DNA of 64,000 nucleotides, from positions 1 through 64,000 of the forward strand of contig NZ_CANMVK010000004.1 of assembly GCF_947501405.1 (NCBI RefSeq), read 5' to 3'. The translations under genes were made by a program, and so were the position numbers. Below the pieces are notes generated by a model. It was given only the letters and a program-made list of their open reading frames with translations. It searched no databases and was not told the DNA's origin. Origin of the DNA: an uncultured Hoeflea sp. Lineage in GTDB: Bacteria > Pseudomonadota > Alphaproteobacteria > Rhizobiales > Rhizobiaceae. Of this stretch, positions 60,657 to 64,000 are shown piece after piece. Positions within the stretch are counted from its first letter, which is position 1, and each line of letters opens with the position of its first letter.

Positions 60657-61949
60657 TCACTCGGCGATAGAGTCGATGAGCGTCCGTCGAAAAGCGCGAA
60701 GGTCCTCCACGTAGAGATCCGGCACTTCGACCATCGGAAAATGGCCGCCGCGTTCCGGCGTCCTGTAGTGGATCAGGTTGGGCCGGCTTCGTTCGACGTA
60801 CTCGCGCGGAGGAAGCGGGAAGACCGGATCCGGCCACGCGGTGATGCCGGCGGGATTGGCGATGACCTCGCCTTCTGGCAGCGTGGCGTTGTTTTCCACG
60901 GCGAGCATCAGATACGGCCAGAGGGACGTCCGAAAGCTGTCTGTAACAATGTAGTACATGACTTCGTCGATCAGCCGCTCACGGGTGTAGACCCCCTCAA
61001 AGGGAACTGAGCGCTTGTCTGTCCAGTAGTACCACTTGTCCCAGATCCAGGCAGCCTGACCGACGGGGTTGTCGGCCAGCGCTGCCGCAAGCGTTTCACC
61101 CCGCGCAACATGCGTGAGGATGTAGGCAAGTTGACCGAATGGCGACGCCGCCTCGGCTTCGACCCACGCGCGCTCGGCTTCCGTCGCATCCGGACCAGCC
61201 TGGCCCGAGAGCCACGGCGAACTGGCGTGACGCGGGTAGTGCATGTGGGTATGATGTCCCATGACAGCGTCGGGAAAATCATAAGCCATCCAGGCGGCAC
61301 TGAGCGCTCCCTGGTCGCCGCCATGCGTGATGTAGCGCTCATATCCGAGCACCTCGGTCATCAGCTTGTGGTAGCGCGCGCCCGAAGCGCGCAGACTCTC
61401 GGGCTCCTCCGGCGCCTCGGAGAAGCCGACACCAGGGATCGAAACGACGACGACAACGAACGCGTCCTCAGGGTCGCCGCCGAAGCGTTCCGGGTGCGCC
61501 AGCCGCTCGATCACGTCGATGAAACTGTAGACCGAATAGGGCCATCCATGCAGAAGCAGGAGCGGCGTCGGATCTTCACCGCTGCCCGGCTCGTGGATGA
61601 AGTGCAGTTTCTTGCCGTCGATGTCGGCGCGGAAGTTTTCGAAGGCGTTGAGCCTTTCCTCCGCCTCGCGCCAGTCGTAGTCCGCCGCCCAGGTCGCCCC
61701 CATCTCGGCGAGCCAGGCCTGCGGTATGCCGAATTGCCAGGGCTCGATGCCGGCGTTAGGCAGAAAACGATGGTCGCGCACCTGTGCCATCACGCGATCG
61801 AGACGCTCTTGCGGCACCTCGATGACAAAAGGTTCGGCGGAGCCACCGGCTGGAGTGTCTGTTTGGGCTGTGCTCGTCACCGGTGTGAGGGCCGCGGACA
61901 TCATGATCGCGAGAGCCGCGATCTGTCGGTTGATGGCTAGCATTGTCAT
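60657..61949 (-). CDS. Exported epoxide-hydrolase-like protein (EHN domain)
   Basis: This 430-residue protein has a signal peptide (IAALAIMMSAALTPVTSTAQ), the N-terminal epoxide hydrolase EHN domain (FVIEVPQERLDRVMAQVRDHRFLP ... WREAEERLNAFENF) and the catalytic alpha/beta hydrolase fold: oxyanion LLLHGWPYSVYSF, nucleophile Asp in THGGDQGALSAAW and histidine in ERGGHFPMVEVPDLY. The family opens epoxides and includes eukaryotic microsomal and juvenile-hormone epoxide hydrolases. AAAGGACA precedes ATG 61949; the longer frame to 62240 is not protein-like. The NmrA-like gene ends 26 bases upstream. Confidence 0.85.
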   Translation of the reverse strand: MTMLAINRQIAALAIMMSAALTPVTSTAQTDTPAGGSAEPFVIEVPQERLDRVMAQVRDHRFLPNAGIEPWQFGIPQAWLAEMGATWAADYDWREAEERLNAFENFRADIDGKKLHFIHEPGSGEDPTPLLLLHGWPYSVYSFIDVIERLAHPERFGGDPEDAFVVVVVSIPGVGFSEAPEEPESLRASGARYHKLMTEVLGYERYITHGGDQGALSAAWMAYDFPDAVMGHHTHMHYPRHASSPWLSGQAGPDATEAERAWVEAEAASPFGQLAYILTHVARGETLAAALADNPVGQAAWIWDKWYYWTDKRSVPFEGVYTRERLIDEVMYYIVTDSFRTSLWPYLMLAVENNATLPEGEVIANPAGITAWPDPVFPLPPREYVERSRPNLIHYRTPERGGHFPMVEVPDLYVEDLRAFRRTLIDSIAE

Positions 61950-61974
61950 TGTCCTTTCAAGGGGGGTTGCAAAG

Positions 61975-62850
61975 TCAGGCTGCCGGCGAGGCGCGCCATG
62001 CGTCGACGTGATCCTGCGCGAATTGGCGGAACGGCGTTGGGGCCCTGCCCAGAAGACGCTCGGCATCCGGCAGGGGATCTGAATATGCGCCCGTCGCAAA
62101 CAACGCCTGGATCTCGGCCAGCGCGTGAGCGGACCATGCCGGCAGACCCATCTTTCGCAGGGCTGCCTCCATCTGCTCGGGCGTGACGGGTATGTATTCG
62201 ACGGCGTCGCCGCGCACGTCGCCGATAATCCGAGCGACATCGTGGAAGTTCAGGCTTTCGGGTCCCGTAAGGTCATAGGTCCGGCCCGCATGGCCTTCCG
62301 TCGTCAGAATCGTTGCGGTGATTTCGGCGAGATCGCGCACGTCAATCGTGCTTTGCCGTGCATCGGCGAGCGGAAGATGGAACCGCCCCGACCTTGCGAT
62401 CTCGTCCGCCTGACCAAGCATGTTCTGGTGAAACGAGTTCGGTCGCAGGATGGTGAAGGGCAAGCCGCTGGCACGCAAAGCATCGTCAGAGGCCGCATGC
62501 TGGCGGATGATCTCGGATGGGCTGTGATGAGAGGCTCCCAGCCCTGAAAACTTCACAACATGCCTGACATTCGCAGCCTGCGCCGCGTCGAAGAAATTCT
62601 GGAAGAGAGCCACCGTATCGGGTTGCACTGCAGTGACCACGTAGGCCTTCTCAATGTCCTGAAATGCGCTCGCCAGGCTCGCGGGGTCGGCGAGATCACC
62701 CACTGCGGTCTCTATGCCTGCGCCGAGGTCACTCTTGCTGTCGGTCCGGACGAGCGCGCGTATGGCGATGTCGCTTCGTTGACGAAGAGCTTCGATGAGG
62801 GCGCGTCCGTTGGTTCCGGTAGCGCCGGCGACAAGTACGGTTTCAACCAT
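61975..62850 (-). CDS. NmrA-like NAD(P)-binding protein
   Basis: This 291-residue atypical SDR has the nucleotide loop VLVAGATGTNGRALIEAL, ENAYVVTAV-like spacing and VVKFSGLGASHH, followed by LRPNSFHQNML. The family includes NmrA regulators, quinone reductases and NAD(P)H-sensing proteins; an active-site Tyr-x-x-x-Lys is not obvious. It is in line with the EHN hydrolase gene and probably co-transcribed. Confidence 0.75.
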   Translation of the reverse strand: MVETVLVAGATGTNGRALIEALRQRSDIAIRALVRTDSKSDLGAGIETAVGDLADPASLASAFQDIEKAYVVTAVQPDTVALFQNFFDAAQAANVRHVVKFSGLGASHHSPSEIIRQHAASDDALRASGLPFTILRPNSFHQNMLGQADEIARSGRFHLPLADARQSTIDVRDLAEITATILTTEGHAGRTYDLTGPESLNFHDVARIIGDVRGDAVEYIPVTPEQMEAALRKMGLPAWSAHALAEIQALFATGAYSDPLPDAERLLGRAPTPFRQFAQDHVDAWRASPAA

Positions 62851-63012
62851 TGCATGTTCCTTTCCGACATCTGGTGATCGTCGGCTTGCAGCTTTCCTAG
62901 CTTGGGGTTTCGCTCATGCGCGCTGTGTTTTGATCGCCTCCGCGATGTCCGACGCTTGCGCAGTCGAGCGTGACTAAAGCGCATCTCATCTCGTTGGAGT
63001 TTGATAGCGTGG

Positions 63013-63654
63013 CTAGTCAGAGCCCTTTGCTCTGAAGTCGGCGACTCGCTCTCGAAACTCGTCGGGCGTCAGGACGACGTTCCAAACCGGGCTCGGCGGA
63101 TCGAGCGGGCGCGACGCGGCGAGCGGGCCGAGGTCGACCGGGATAAGACCGGCGTCGCGCACCAGCTGTGCGACAACGACCCGATCCTCGGAATCGTCGG
63201 CGGCCAGAGGCATCGCAACCTTCGGATCGGCGCGGTTAGTGTGCGCCGAGACGTGACCCGTCCAGAGCGACGTAAAGGCTTTCGCCACGCGGGCTTGGGG
63301 CAGCCGCACCGCCATGATCTCGCCGGCGATCGCATCTTCGGTGATCACGCGCTCCACGCTGCCGCCGTCGGCATATTGCAGCGGGTTGGTCGCGTCGATC
63401 ACCAGCTTGCCGTTGAGATGTGGGCCCAGCGTGTGGAGTGCTTCGTTTATCGTCCAATAGTTGATCGCGAGCAGGATGACGTCGCCGAAGATCGCGGCCT
63501 CCGCGGGCGTGCCTGACGCAGCTCCTGCCGATGCGGCCGCCGCGGCGGCCTTGCTGGGCGTGCGGGCGCTGATCATGACCTCATGGCCGGCTTCGACCCA
63601 GAGCTTTGCGTAGAGAGAGCCGATATCGCCCGCGCCGATGATGCCGATTTTCAT
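63013..63654 (-). CDS. F420/NADP-dependent oxidoreductase-like protein
   Basis: This 213-residue protein of the NADP-reductase coenzyme-F420 family has a Rossmann fold with GIIGAGDIGSLYAKLWVEAGHEV and DATNPLQYADGG. Bacteria of this group do not make F420, so it most likely uses NADP(H). It is divergent from the LysR gene at the window end, which probably controls it together with the NmrA-like and EHN genes. Confidence 0.72.
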   Translation of the reverse strand: MKIGIIGAGDIGSLYAKLWVEAGHEVMISARTPSKAAAAAASAGAASGTPAEAAIFGDVILLAINYWTINEALHTLGPHLNGKLVIDATNPLQYADGGSVERVITEDAIAGEIMAVRLPQARVAKAFTSLWTGHVSAHTNRADPKVAMPLAADDSEDRVVVAQLVRDAGLIPVDLGPLAASRPLDPPSPVWNVVLTPDEFRERVADFRAKGSD

Positions 63655-63808
63655 GTCTAATCTCCGTGTCTAAGAGGGGTGTCTGTGGATTCAGGATTGC
63701 TTGGCGTGTGCTCTTTGGATTGCATTGCCGTTTCGTTGGGATTGATTATAAATATTCACGTCTCGACGAAAAAGACCGCCATGTACCATTCAGAATGTCG
63801 CAACGCTC

Positions 63809-64000
63809 ATGAATAGACTGCCTCAGCTCTCTGGAATCGCCATCTTCGTGCAAGTCGCGGAGACGGGGGCTTTCAACGAGGCCGCCCGCCGTATGAACCT
63901 GACGCCGTCGGCAGCATCGAAGGCGGTGACTCGGCTTGAAGAAGATCTCGGTGTGCGCCTGTTGCGCCGCACTACCCGCAGCGTGAGCCTGACGCCTGAA
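63809..64000 (+). CDS. LysR-family regulator, cut by the window end
   Basis: 64 codons are visible: MNRLPQLSGIAIFVQVAETGAFNEAARRMNLTPSAASKAVTRLEEDLGVRLLRRTTRS, the N-terminal helix-turn-helix of an LTTR. The gene is divergent from the F420-like gene across about 154 bases, the usual arrangement for control of that operon. The effector domain is outside the window. The quoted run is broken here only to show the domain. Confidence 0.85.
   Translation, partial: MNRLPQLSGIAIFVQVAETGAFNEAARRMNLTPSAASKAVTRLEEDLGVRLLRRTTRSVSLTPE

Noticed and set aside
1-64000. CRISPR array
   Set aside because: No regularly spaced direct repeats of 24-40 bases were seen.

Overview
The window looks like a chromosomal segment of a high-GC alphaproteobacterium of the Rhizobiales/Hyphomicrobiales type. 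The evidence is a CtrA cell-cycle cluster (SciP, FliJ-like, CtrA, single receiver, ChpT, EipA/DUF1134), an alphaproteobacterial RpoH beside an RluD-type pseudouridine synthase, many periplasmic-binding-protein transporters (TTT, TRAP, ABC), and short CTAG-bounded inverted-repeat elements of the kind scattered through rhizobial genomes. The species cannot be named from the sequence alone.

Layout. (1) 291-8456: a tripartite tricarboxylate transporter (tctCBA) with a class III CoA-transferase and a citrate-synthase-like citryl-CoA lyase, opposed by a TctDE-type two-component system whose kinase gene overlaps a periplasmic binding protein gene. (2) 8608-16940: sugar-acid catabolism. A GntR regulator with a palindromic operator sits between divergent uxuA/uxuB and dctPQM plus a zinc dehydrogenase and KDG kinase. 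Together they spell an L-gulonate/L-idonate or fructuronate route to KDPG. (3) 17231-19000: an AlkB-type dioxygenase next to a decayed IS3 element carrying two small palindromic inserts. (4) 19488-24905: a LysR gene and a tightly coupled four-gene set (FMN 2-hydroxyacid oxidase, ThDP enzyme, HIU-hydrolase-like protein, DmdA/GcvT-like protein). Its pathway is not one I can name, and it is the best candidate here for an undescribed system. (5) 24985-26362: remnants of a universal stress protein and probably a subtilase-like protein, next to tRNA-Met.

(6) 26864-49876: mostly core genome. It holds a Gfo/Idh/MocA oxidoreductase, mnmA, the cell-cycle cluster, an ECF sigma/anti-sigma pair with a secreted DUF4399 protein, a TrmH-family methyltransferase, rluD, rpoH, a DUF318-like permease with a LysR, a lipoprotein aminopeptidase, a large Pro/Ala-rich membrane protein, purA and an EamA exporter. 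(7) 50202-57468: a LacI-controlled ABC sugar transporter with a GH63-type glycoside hydrolase. One permease has a DUF11-like periplasmic insert and the other has extra N-terminal membrane segments. (8) 57494-64000: accessory DNA with an IS remnant, LysR genes, a SnoaL-like protein, an alpha/beta hydrolase broken by one stop codon, an exported epoxide-hydrolase-like protein, NmrA-like and F420-reductase-like proteins, and a LysR gene cut by the window end.

Three unrelated importer operons (TTT, TRAP, ABC) each carry a strong hairpin directly after the binding-protein gene, which fits differential expression of binding protein over membrane subunits. All functional names rest on reading the translated sequences by eye; no database search was run.
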